From Mastigias papua (Eukaryota > Cnidaria > Scyphozoa > Rhizostomeae > Mastigiidae): a stretch of DNA of 64,000 nt. The DNA is taken from the NCBI GenBank assembly GCA_964019165.1, contig OZ025278.1:2520878-2584877 (forward strand). The letters are read 5' to 3'. A program made the translations under genes and the position numbers. Shown in pieces: positions 1-12,545 of this stretch; position 1 is the stretch's first letter; each line of letters begins with the position of its first letter. Below the pieces are notes generated by a model, which saw nothing but the letters and a program-made list of their open reading frames with translations, ran no database searches and was not told where the DNA came from.

Positions 1-3000
1 TCATCACTTTTCAATCTCCAATCAAAATCAATCAATTTCAATTTCGGTCATTTTTGGCCACAATTCCAAGGCTATAGCCTTACTTCTTGGCCAAAATTGG
101 CTCATTTTCATCACTTTTCAATCTCCAATCCAAATCAATCAATTTCAAGTTCGGTCATTTTTGGCCAAAATACCAAGGCTATAGCCTTACTTGTTGGCCA
201 AAATTGGCTCATTTTCATCACTTGTCAATCTCCAATCAAAATCAATCAAGTTCAATTTCGGTCATTTTTGGCCAAAATACCAAGGCTATAGCCTTACTTT
301 TTGGCCAAAATTGGCTCAGTTTCATCACTTTTCAATCTCCAATCAAAATCAATCAATTTCAATTTCGGTCATTTTTGGCCAAACTACCAAGGCTATAGCC
401 TTACCTTTTGGCCAAAATTGGCTCATTTTCATCACTTGTCAATCTCCAATCAAAATCAATCAATTTCAATTTCGGTCATTTTTGGCCAAAATACCAAGGC
501 TATAGCCTTACTTTTTGGCCAAAATTGGCTCATTTTCATCACTCTTCAATCTCCAATCAAAATCAATCAATTTCAATTTCGGTCATTTTTGGCCAAAATA
601 CCAAGGCTATAGCCTTACTTCTTGGCCAAAATTGGCTCATTTTCATCACTTTTCAATCTCCAATCAAAATCAATCAATTTCAATTTCGGTCTTTTTTGGC
701 CAAAATACCAAGGATATAGCCTTACTTCTTGGCGAAAATTGGCTCATTGTCATCACTTTTCAATCTCCAATCAAAATCAATCAATTTCAATTTCGGTCAT
801 TTTTGGCCAAAATTCCAAGCCTATAGCCTTACTTCTTGGCCAAAATTGGCTCATTTTCATCACTTGTCAATCTCCAATCAAAATCAATCAATTTCAATTT
901 CGGTCATTTTTGGCCAAAATACCAAGGCTATAGCCTTACTTTTTGGCCAAAATTGGCTCATTTTCATCACTTTTCAATCTCCAATCAAACTCAATCAATT
1001 TCAATTTCGGTCATTTTTGGCCAAAATACCACGGCTATAGCCTTACTCTTTGGCCAAAATTGGCTCATTTTCATCACTTTTCAATCTCCAATCAAAATCA
1101 ATCAATTTCAATTTCGGTCATTTTTGGCCAAAATACCAAGGCTATAGCCTTACTTTTTAGCCACAATTGGCTCATTTTCATCACTTGTCAATCTCCAATC
1201 AAAATCAATCAATTTCAATTTCGGTCATTTTTGGCCAAAATACCAAGGCTATAGCCTTACTTTTTGGCCAAAATTGGCTCAGTTTCATCACTTGTCAATC
1301 TTCAATCAAAATAAATCACTTTCAATTTCGGTCATTTTTGGCCAAAATACCATGGCTATAGCCTTACTTCTTGGCCAAAATTGGCTCATTTTCATCACTT
1401 TTCAATCTCCAATCAAAATCAATCAATTTCAATTTCGGTCATTTTTGGCCAAAATACCAAGGCTATAGCCTTACTTCTTTGCCAAAATTGGCTCATTTTC
1501 ATCACTTTTCAATCTCCAATCAAAATCAATCAATTTCAATTTCGGTCATGTTTGGCCAAAATACCAAGGCTATAGCCTTACTTTTTGGCCAAAATTGGCT
1601 CATTTTCATCACTTTTCAATATCCAATCAAAATCAATCAATTTCAATTTCGGTCATGTTTGGCCAAAATACCAAGGCTATAGCCTTACTTTTTGGCCAAA
1701 ATTGGCTCATTTTCATCACTTTTCAATCTCCAATCAAAATCAATCAATTTCAATGTCGGTCATTTTTGGCCAAAATACCAAGGCTATAGCCTTACTTTTT
1801 GGCCAAAATTGGCTCATTTTCATCACTTTTCAATCTCCAATCAAAATCAATCAATTTCAATTTCGGTCAGTTTTGGCCAAAATACCAAGGCTATAGCCAT
1901 ACTTTTTGGCGAAAATTGGCTCATTTTCATCACTTTTCAATCTCCAATCAAAATCAATCAATTTCAATTTCGGTCATTTGTGGCCAAAATACCAAGGCTA
2001 TAGCCTTACTTCTTGGCCAAAATTGGCTCATTTTCATCACTTGTCAATCTCCAATCAAAATCAATCAATTTCAATTTCGGTCATTTTTGGCCAAAATTCC
2101 AAGGCTATAGCCTTACTTCTTGGCCAAAATTGGCTCATTTTCATCACTTTTCATTCTCCAATCAAAATCAATCAATTTCAATTTCGGTCATTTTTGGCCA
2201 AAATACCAAGGCTATAGCCTTACTTCTTGGCCAAAATTGGCTCATTTTCATCACTTTTCAATCTCCAATCAAAATCAATCAATTTCAATTTCGGTCATTT
2301 TTGGCCAAAATTCCAAGGCTATAGCCTTACTTTTTGGCCAAAATTGGCTCATTTTCATCACTTTTCAATCTCCAATCAAAATCAATCAATGTCAATTTCG
2401 GTCAGTTTTGGCCAAAATACCAAGGCTATAGCCTTAGTTCTTGGCCAAAATTGGCTCATTTTCATCACTTTTCAATCTCCAATCAAAATCAATCAATTTC
2501 AATTTCGGTCATTTTTGGCCAAAATACCAAGGCTATAGCCTTACTTGTTGGCCAAAATTGGCTCATTTTCATCACTCTTCAATCTCCAATCAAAATCAAT
2601 CAATTTCAATTTCGGTCATTTTTGGCCAAAATACCAAGGCTATAGCCTTACTTTTTGGCCAAAATTGGCTCATTTTCATCACTTTTCAATCTCCAATCAA
2701 AATCAATCAAGTTCAATTTCGGTCATTTTTGGCCAAAATACCAAGGCTATAGCCTTACTTTTTGGCCAAAATTGGCTCATTTTCATCACTTTTCAATCTC
2801 CAATCAAAATCAATCAATTTCAATTTCGGTCATGTTTGGCCAAAATACCAAGGCTATAGCCTTACTTTTTGGCCAAAATTGGCTCATTTTCATCACTTTT
2901 CAATCTCCAATCAAAATCAATCAATTTCAATTTCGGTCATTTTTGGCCAAAATACCAAGGCTATAGCCTTACTTTTTGGCCAAAATTGGCTCATTTTCAT

Positions 3001-6000
3001 CACTTTTCAATCTCCAATCAAAATCAATCAATTTCAATTTCGGTCATTTTTGGCCAAAATACCAAGGCTATAGCCATACTTTTTGGCGAAAATTGGCTCA
3101 ATTTCATCACTTTTCAATCTCCAATCAAAATCAATCAATTTCAATTTCGGTCATTTTTGGCCAAAATACCAAGGCTATAGCCTTACTTCTTGGCCAAAAT
3201 TGGCTCATTTTCATCACTTTTCAATCTCCAATCAAAATCAATCAATTTCAATTTCGGTCATTTTTGGCCAAAATACCAAGGCTATAGCCTTACTTTTTGG
3301 CCAAACTTGGCTCATTTTCATCACTTTTCAATCTACAATCAAAATCAATCAATTTCAATTTCGGTCATTTGTGCCAAAATACCAAGGCTATAGCCTTAGT
3401 TCTTGGCCAAAATTGGCTCATTTTCATCACTTTTCAATCTCCAATCAAAACAAATCAATTTCAATTTCGGTGATTTGTGGCGAAAATACCAAGGCTATAG
3501 CCTTACTTCTTGGCCAAAATTGGCTCATTTTCATCACTTTTCAATCTCCAATCAAAATCAATCAATTTCAATTTCGGTCATTTATGGCCAAAATACCAAG
3601 GCTATAGCCTTACGTCTTGGCGAAAATTGGCTCATTTTCATCACTTGTCAATCTCCAATCAAAATAAATTACTTTCAATTTCGGTCATTTGTGGCCAAAA
3701 TACCAAGGCTATAGCATTACGTTTTGGCCAAAATTGGCTCATTTTCATCACTTTTCAATCTCCAATCAAAATCAATCAATTTAAATTTCGGTCATTTCTG
3801 GCCAAAATACCAAGGCTATAGCCTTACTTCTTGGCCAAAATTGGCTCATTTTCATCACTTTTCAATCTCCAATGAAAATCAATCAATTTCAATTTCGGTC
3901 ATTTGTGGCCAAAATACCAAGGCTATAGCCTTACTTTTTGGCCACAATTGGCTCATTTTCATCACTTTTCAATCTCCAATCAAAATCAATCAATTTCAAT
4001 TTCGGTCATTTTTGGCCAAAATACCAAGGCTATAGCCTTACTTTTTGGCCAAAATTGGCTCATTTTCATCACTTTTCAATCTCCAATCAAAATCAATCAA
4101 TTTCAATTTCGGTCATTTGTGGCCAAAATACCAAGGCTATAGCCTTACTTCTTGGCCAAAATTGGCTCATTTTCATCACTTTTCAATCTCCAATCAACAT
4201 CAATCAATTTCAATTTCGGTCATGTTTGGCCAAAATACCAAGGCTATAGCCTTACTTCTTGGCCAAAATTGGCTCATTTTCATCACTTTTCAATCTCCAA
4301 TCAAAATCAATCAAGTTCAATTTCGGTCATTTTTGGCCAAAATACCAAGGCTATAGCCTTACTTTTTGGCCAAAATTGGCTCATGTTCATCACTTTTCAA
4401 TCTCCAATCAAAATCAATCAATTTCAATTTCGGTCATGTTTGGCCAAAATACCAAGGCTATAGCCTTACTTCTTGGCCAAAATTGGCGCATTTTCATCAC
4501 TTTTCAATCTCCAATCAAAATCAATCAATTTCAATTTCGGTCATTTTTGGCCAAAATTCCAAGGCTATAGCCTTACTTTTTGGCCAAAATTGGCTCATTT
4601 TCATCACTTTTCAATCTCCAATCAAAATCAATCAATGTCAATTTCGGTCAGTTTTGGCCAAAATACCAAGGCTATAGCCTTAGTTCTTGGCCAAAATTGG
4701 CTCATTTTCATCACTTTTCAATCTCCAATCAAAATCAATCAATTTCAATTTCGGTCATTTTTGGCCAAAATACCAAGGCTATAGCCTTACTTGTTGGCCA
4801 AAATTGGCTCATTTTCATCACTCTTCAATCTCCAATCAAAATCAATCAATTTCAATTTCGGTCATTTTTGGCCAAAATACCAAGGCTATAGCCTTACTTT
4901 TTGGCCAAAATTGGCTCATTTTCATCACTTTTCAATCTCCAATCAAAATCAATCAATTTCAATTTCGGTCATTTTTGGCCAAAATACCAAGGCTATAGCC
5001 TTACTTGTTGGCCAAAATTGGCTCATTTTCATCACTCTTCAATCTCCAATCAAAATCAATCAATTTCAATTTCGGTCATTTTTGGCCAAAATACCAAGGC
5101 TATAGCCTTACTTTTTGGCCAAAATTGGCTCATTTTCATCACTTTTCAATCTCCAATCAAAATCAATCAATGTCAATTTCGGTCATTTTTGGCCAAAATA
5201 CCAAGGCCTTAGTTCTTGGCCAAAATTGGCTCATTTTCATCACTTTTCAATCTCCAATCAAAATCAATCAATTTCAATTTCGGTCATTTTTGGCCAAAAC
5301 TCCAAGGCTATAGCCTTACTTCTTGGCCAAAATTGGCTCATTTTCATCACTTTTCAATCTCCAATCAAAATCAATCAATTTCAATTTCGGTCATTTTTGG
5401 CCAAAATACCAAGGCTATAGCCTTACTTTTTGGCCAAAATTGGCTCATTTTCATCACTTTTCAATCTCCAATCAAAATCAATCAATTTCAATTTCGGTCA
5501 TTTTTGGCCAAAATACCAAGGCTATAGCCTTACTCTTTGGCCAAAATTGGCTCATTTTCATCACTTTTCAATCTCCAATCAAAATCAATCAATTTCAATT
5601 TCGGTCATGTTTGGCCAAAATACCAAGGCTATAGCCTTACTTTGTAGCCACAATTGGCTCATTTTCATCACTTTTCAATCTCCAATCAAAATCAATCAAT
5701 TTCAATTTCGGTCATTTTTGGCCAAAATACCAAGGCTATAGCCTTACTTTTTGGCCAAAATTGGCTCATTTTCATCACTTGTCAATCTTCAATCAAAATA
5801 AATCACTTTCAATTTCGGTCATTTTTGGCCAAGATACCAAGGCTATAGCCTTACTTCTTGGCCAAAATTGGCTCATTTTCATCACTTTTCAATCTCCAAT
5901 CAACATCAATCAATTTCAATTTCGGTCATGTTTGGCCAAAATACCAAGGCTATAGCCTTACTTCTTGGCCAAAATTGGCTCATTTTCATCACTTTTCAAT

Positions 6001-9000
6001 CTCCAATCAAAATCAATCAAGTTCAATTTCGGTCATTTTTGGCCAAAATACCAAGGCTATAGCCTTACTTTTTGGCCAAAATTGGCTCATGTTCATCACT
6101 TTTCAATCTCCAATCAAAATCAATCAATTTCAATTTCGGTCATGTTTGGCCAAAATACCAAGGCTATAGCCTTACTTCTTGGCGAAAATTGGCTCATTTT
6201 CATCACTTTTCAATCTCCAATCAAAATCAATCAATTTCAATTTCGGTCATTTTTGGCCAAAATTCCAAGGCTATAGCCTTACTTTTTGGCCAAAATTGGC
6301 TCATTTTCATCACTTTTCAATCTCCAATCAAAATCAATCAATTTCAATTTCGGTCATTTTTGGCCAAAATACCAAGGCTATAGCCTTACTTTGTAGCCAC
6401 AATTGGCTCATTTTCATCACTTGTCAATCTCCAATCAAAATCAATCAATTTCAATTTCGGTCATTTTTGGCCAAAATACCAAGGCTATAGCCTTACTTTT
6501 TGGCCAAAATTGGCTCATTTTCATCACTTGTCAATCTTCAATCAAAATAAATCACTTTCAATTTCGGTCATTTTTGGCCAAGATACCAAGGCTATAGCCT
6601 TACTTCTTGGCCAAAATTGGCTCATTTTCATCACTTTTCAATCTCCAATCAAAATCAATCAATTTCAATTTCGGTCAATTTTGGCCAAAATACCAAGGCT
6701 ATAGCCTTACTTCTTGGCCAAAATTGGCTCAGTTTCATCACTTTTCAATCTCCAATCAAAATCAATCAAGTTCAATTTCGGTCATTTTTGGCCAAACTAC
6801 CAAGGCTATAGCCTTACTTTTTGGCCAAAATTGGCTCATTTTCATCACTTTTCAATCTCCAATCAAAATCAATCAATTTCAATTTCGGTCAGTTTTGGCC
6901 AAAACACCAAGGCTATAGCCTTACTTTTTGGCCAAAATTGGCTCATTTTCATCACTTTTCAATCTCCAATCAAAATCAATCAATTTCAATTTCGGTCATT
7001 TTTGGCCAAAATACCAAGGCTATAGCCTTAGTTCTTGGCCAAAATTGGCTCATTTTCATCACTTTCCAATCTCCAATCAAAATCAATCAATTTCAATTTC
7101 GGTCATGTTTGGCCAAAATACCAAGGCTATAGCCTTACTTCTTGGCCAAAATTGGCTCATTTTCATCACTCTTCAATCTCCAATCAAAATCAATCAATTT
7201 CAATTTCGGTCATTTTTGGCCAAAATACCAAGGCTATAGCCTTACTTCTTGGCCAAAACTGGCTCATTTTCATCACTTTTCAATCTCCAATCAAAACAAA
7301 TCAATTTCAATTTCGGTCATTTGTGGCCAAAATACCAAGGCTATAGCCTTACTTCTTGGCCAAAATTGGCTCATTTTCATCACTTTTCAATCTCCAATCA
7401 AAATAAATCACTTTCAATTTCGGTCATTTTTGGCCAAAATACCAAGGCTATAGCATTACGTTTTGGCCAAAATTGGCTCATTTTCATCACTTTTCAATCT
7501 CCAATCAAAATCAATCAATTTCAATTTCGGTCATTTTTGGCCAAAATACCAAGGCTATAGCCTTACTTCTTGGCCAAAATTGGCTCATTTTCATCACTTT
7601 TCAATCTCCAATGAAAATCAATCAATTTCAATTTCGGTCATTTGTGGCCAAAATACCAAGGCTATAGCCTTACTTTTTGGCCAAACTTGGCTCATTTTCA
7701 TCACTTTTCAATCTCCAATCAAAATCAATCAATTTCAATTTCGGTCATTTTTGGCCAAAATACCAAGGCTATAGCCTTACTTTTTGGCCAAAATCGGCTC
7801 ATTTTCATCACTTTTCAATCTCCAATCAAAATCAATCAATTTCAATTTCGGTCATTTTTGGCCAAAATACCAAGGCTATAGCCTTACTTTTTGGCCAAAA
7901 TTGGCTCAGTTTCATCACTTTTCAATCTCCAATCAAAATCAATCAATTTCAATTTCGGTCATTTTTGGCCAAAATACCAAGGCTATAGCCTTACTTCTTG
8001 GCCAAAATTGGCTCATTTTCATCACTTTTCAATCTCCAATCAAAATCAATCAAGTTCAATTTCGGTCATTTTTGGCCAAAATACCAAGGCTATAGCCTTA
8101 CTTTTTGGCCAAAATTGGCTCATGTTCATCACTTTTCAATCTCCAATCAAAATCAATCAATTTCAATGTCGGTCATTTTTGGCCAAAATACCAAGGCTAT
8201 AGCCTTACTTCTTGGCGAAAATTGGCTCATTTTCATCACTTTTCAATCTCCAATCAAAATCAATCAAGTTCAATTTCGGTCATTTTTGGCCAAAATACCA
8301 AGGCTATAGCCTTACTGTTTGGCAAAAAATTGGCTCATTTTCATCACTTTTCAATCTCCAATCAAACTCAATCAATTTCAATTTCGGTCATTTTTGGCCA
8401 AAATACCACGGCTATAGCCTTACTCTTTGGCCAAAATTGGCTCATTTTCATCACTTTTCAATCTCCAATCAAAATCAATCAATTTCAATTTCGGTCATTT
8501 TTGGCCAAAATACCAAGGCTATAGCCTTACTTTTTGGCCAAACTTGGCTCATTTTCATCACTTTTCAATCTCCAATCAAAATCAATCAATTTCAATTTCG
8601 GTCATTTGTGGCCAAAATACCAAGGCTATAGCCTTACTTTTTGGCCAAAATCGGCTCATTTTCATCACTTTTCAATCTCCAATCAAAATCAATCAATTTC
8701 AATTTCGGTCATTTTTGGCCAAAATACCAAGGCTATAGCCTTACTTTTTGGCCAAAATTGGCTCAGTTTCATCACTTTTCAATCTCCAATCAAAATCAAT
8801 CAATTTCAATTTCGGTCATTTTTGGCCAAAATACCAAGGCTATAGCCTTACTTCTTGGCCAAAATTGGCTCATTTTCATCACTTTTCAATCTCCAATCAA
8901 AATCAATCAAGTTCAATTTCGGTCATTTTTGGCCAAAATACCAAGGCTATAGCCTTACTTTTTGGCCAAAATTGGCTCATGTTCATCACTTTTCAATCTC

Positions 9001-11751
9001 CAATCAAAATCAATCAATTTCAATGTCGGTCATTTTTGGCCAAAATACCAAGGCTATAGCCTTACTTCTTGGCGAAAATTGGCTCATTTTCATCACTTTT
9101 CAATCTCCAATCAAAATCAATCAAGTTCAATTTCGGTCATTTTTGGCCAAAATACCAAGGCTATAGCCTTACTTTTTGGCCAAAATTGGCTCATTTTCAT
9201 CACTTTTCAATCTCCAATCAAAATCAATCAATGTCAATTTCGGTCATTTTTGGCCAAAATACCAAGGCCTTAGTTCTTGGCCAAAATTGGCTCATTTTCA
9301 TCACTTATCAATCTCCAATCAAAATCAATCAAGTTCAATTTCGGTCATTTTTGGCCAAAATACCAAGGCTATAGCCTTACCTTTTGGCCACAATTGGCTC
9401 ATTTTCATCACTTTTCAATCTCCAATCAAACTCAATCAATTTCAATTTCGGTCATGTTTGGCCAAAATACCAAGGCTATAGCCTTACTTTTTGGCCAAAA
9501 TTGGCTCATTTTCATCACTTTTCAATCTCCAATCAAAATCAATCAATTTCAATTTCGGTCATTTTTGGCCAAAATACCAAGGCTATAGCCTTACTTTGTA
9601 GCCACAATTGGCTCATTTTCATCACTTTTCAATCTCCAATCAAAATCAATCAAGTTCAATTTCGGTCATGTTTGGCCAAAATACCAAGGCTATAGCCTTA
9701 CTTTTTGGCCAAAATTGGCTCATTTTCATCACTTTTCAATCTCCAATCAAAATCAATCAATTTCAATTTCGGTCATTTTTGGCCAAAATACCAAGGCTAT
9801 AGCCTTACTCTTTGGCCAAAATTGGCTCATTTTCATCACTTTTCAATCTCCAATCAAAATCAATCAATTTCAATTTCGGTCATTTTTGGCCAAAATACCA
9901 AGGCTATAGCCTTACTTTGTAGCCACAATTGGCTCATTTTCATCACTTTTCAATCTCCAATCAAAATCAATCAAGTTCAATTTCGGTCATTTTTGGCCAA
10001 AATACCAAGGCTATAGCCTTACCTTTTGGCCACAATTGGCTCATTTTCATCACTTTTCAATCTCCAATCAAAATCAATCAATTTCAATTTCGGTCATGTT
10101 TGGCCAAAATACCAAGGCTATAGCCTTACTTTTTGGCCAAAATTGGCTCATTTTCATCACTTTTCAATCTCCAATCAAAATCAATCAATTTCAATTTCGG
10201 TCATTTTTGGCCAAAATACCAAGGCTATAGCCTTACTTTTTGGCCAAAATTGGCTCATTTTCATCACTTTTCAATCTCCAATCAAAATCAATCAATTTCA
10301 ATTTCGGTCATTTTTGGCCAAAATACCAAGGCTATAGCCTTACTTTTTGGCCAAAATTGGCTCATTTTCATCACTTTTCAATCTCCAATCAAAATCAATC
10401 AATTTCAATTTCGGTCATTTTTGGCCAAAATACCAAGGCTATAGCCTTACTTTGTAGCCACAATTGGCTCATTTTCATCACTTTTCAATCTCCAATCAAA
10501 ATCAATCAAGTTCAATTTCGGTCATTTTTGGCCAAAATACCAAGGCTATAGCCTTACCTTTTGGCCACAATTGGCTCATTTTCATCACTTTTCAATCTCC
10601 AATCAAAATCAATCAATTTCAATTTCGGTCATGTTTGGCCAAAATACCAAGGCTATAGCCTTACTTTTTGGCCAAAATTGGCTCATTTTCATCACTTTTC
10701 AATCTCCAATCAAAATCAATCAATTTCAATTTCGGTCATTTTTGGCCAAAATACCAAGGCTATAGCCTTACTTTTTGGCCAAAATTGGCTCATTTTCATC
10801 ACTTTTCAATCTCCAATCAAAATCAATCAATTTCAATTTCGGTCATTTTTGGCCAAAATACCAAGGCTATAGCCTTACTTCTTGGCGAAAATTGGCTCAT
10901 TTTCATCACTTTTCAATCTCCAATCAAAATCAATCAAGTTCAATTTCGGTCATTTTTGGCCAAAATACCAAGGCTATAGCCTTACTTTTTGGCCAAAATT
11001 GGCTCATTTTCATCACTTTTCAATCTCCAATCAAAATCAATCAATTTCAATTTCGGTCATTTTTGGCCAAAATACCAAGGCTATAGCCTTACTTCTTGGC
11101 GAAAATTGGCTCATTTTCATCACTTTTCAATCTCCAATCAAAATCAATCAAGTTGAATTTCGGTCATTTTTGGCCAAAATACCAAGGCTATAGCCTTACT
11201 GTTTGGCCAAAATTGGCTCATTTTTATCACTTTTCAATCTCCAATCAAAATCAATCAATTTCAATTTCGGTCATTTTTGGCCAAAATACCAAGGCTATAG
11301 CCTTACTTTTTGGCCAAAATTGGCTCATTTTCATCACTTTTCAATCTCCAATCAAAATCAATCAATTTCAATTTCGGTCATTTTTGGCCAAAATACCAAG
11401 GCTATAGCCTTACTTCTTGGCCAAAATTGGCTCATTTTCATCACTTTTCAATCTCCAATCAAAATCAATCAAGTTCAATTTCGGTCATTTTTGGCCAAAA
11501 TACCAAGGCTATAGCCTTACCTTTTGGCCACAATTGGCTCATTTTCATCACTTTTCAATCTCCAATCAAAATCAATCAATTTCAATTTCGGTCATTTTTG
11601 GCCAAAATACCAAGGCTATAGCCTTACTTTTTGGCCAAAATTGGCTCATTTTCATCACTTTTCAATCTCCAATCAAAATCAATCAATTTCAATTTCGGTC
11701 ATTTGTGGCCAAAATACCAAGGCTATAGCCTTACTTCTTGGCCAAAATTGG
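1..11751 (+). repeat. 107-bp satellite array, left block (about 110 units)
   Basis: Head-to-tail tandem repeat with a 107-bp period from the first base to the retrotransposon insertion. Each unit contains the perfect 14-base palindrome AAGGCTATAGCCTT and two copies of the 12-base palindrome TTTTGGCCAAAA, separated by an A/T/C-rich stretch with repeated ATCAATCAAT. Units differ by scattered substitutions and rare indels: a 6-base deletion unit (CCAAGGCCTTAG) near 5201 and 9262, a one-base loss near 3370, and an extra A near 8327. The plus strand has few stop codons because the only regular stop is the TAG inside CTATAG. Since 107 is not a multiple of three, roughly 100-codon open frames recur in every frame, but they begin at TTG codons and have no gene-like features. 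The array runs off the left window edge. A centromeric, pericentromeric or other heterochromatic role is possible but not shown. Confidence 0.97.
11747..11751. repeat. Target-site duplication, left copy (ATTGG)
   Basis: Five bases just before the TGTAG end of the element, repeated at 19481-19485. Five bases is a usual length for Pao-type integrases. The satellite consensus has a single ATTGG here (CCAAAATTGGCTCATT), so the duplication is unambiguous. Confidence 0.93.
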
Positions 11752-12396
11752 TGTAGTCTTCATACACAAGCAAACTCACATTCAAACGCAACAATTGTTC
11801 ATTTCTTTCAAAAAGGATTCAGTAGATAAATTTGAAACTAGCAATCAAAGCAGATCAAGCTAATATTGAACTTATTGTAAATCGATATGATGCTAATGGT
11901 ATAAATTGCATATAATTGATCTCTTGCCTTGATGAGACTTTAATAGATATAGTTCTGATGTTGGTCGGTATTGGGATTGTGTTTATTTGCATTGATCTGT
12001 ATCGAATTGTGTTGGGTTTATTGAATTCTGTTGGTTTGAACTAAAATCAAATGATACAGCAAAGCTAAAACTAAATATACTTAGGTAAATTACGAAATCA
12101 TACGGCCTACGCTAACACAACAATAATTACTACAATAGCTTATACAATTCGTAAAGGTATATATCTTACTTTGGTCTCCTGGCTTGCTTGTATAGAGTAG
12201 AGTAGATTCTTGGAGTTTCTTAAGTCGCTGGTAGATTGATAGCCGATATTTGCTAGACGATAGATCGATCATACTTCTCCTGTCCTAACTCTGTCCATAG
12301 CATCGAAAACCCTAAACGCGTGGTCTCCACAGGGGGTGTATAGGTGAAAGGCTAGAGGGTAATAACGGCTGCAATTGTTTGCGATTTAAGCTAACA
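11752..12396 (-). repeat. 3' LTR of BEL/Pao element
   Basis: 645-bp terminal repeat, the 3' copy in element orientation. In that orientation it begins TGTTAGCTTAAATCGC and ends GAAGACTACA. A TATA-like run (around 12156-12166) and an AATAAA signal (12017-12022) read in element orientation with about 140 bases between them, compatible with a U3-R-U5 layout. The 60-residue open frame inside it is duplicated in the other LTR and is not a gene. Confidence 0.95.
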
Positions 12397-12412
12397 TACC
12401 GGCCCCTTAAAG
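12397..12412 (-). promoter_or_regulatory. Polypurine tract of BEL/Pao element
   Basis: In element orientation AAGGGGCCGGTA lies directly upstream of the 3' LTR start (TGTTAGC). This is the position of the plus-strand DNA primer in LTR elements. It is short and its exact limits are uncertain. Confidence 0.6.
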
Positions 12413-12545
12413 GCGATACTTAGAGCCTTTACAGTTACAAATTAGATAATCAAGTATAATCATATTGTTGATAACAAAACGTGAATAAATGCAAAGAATA
12501 AAATAGTGGTTTGAAATTGTGTGTTGAAAACACAATCCATAAAGT

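Noticed and set aside
87..11829. Dozens of about 103-codon frames (MAKIGSFSSLF...) in the satellite
   Set aside because: They start at TTG, recur every 107 bases in overlapping frames, and reflect the repeat rather than selection for protein.
12090..12272. 60-codon frame inside each LTR (also 19174-19356)
   Set aside because: Identical in both LTRs and within U3/R; no similarity to a known protein was recognised.
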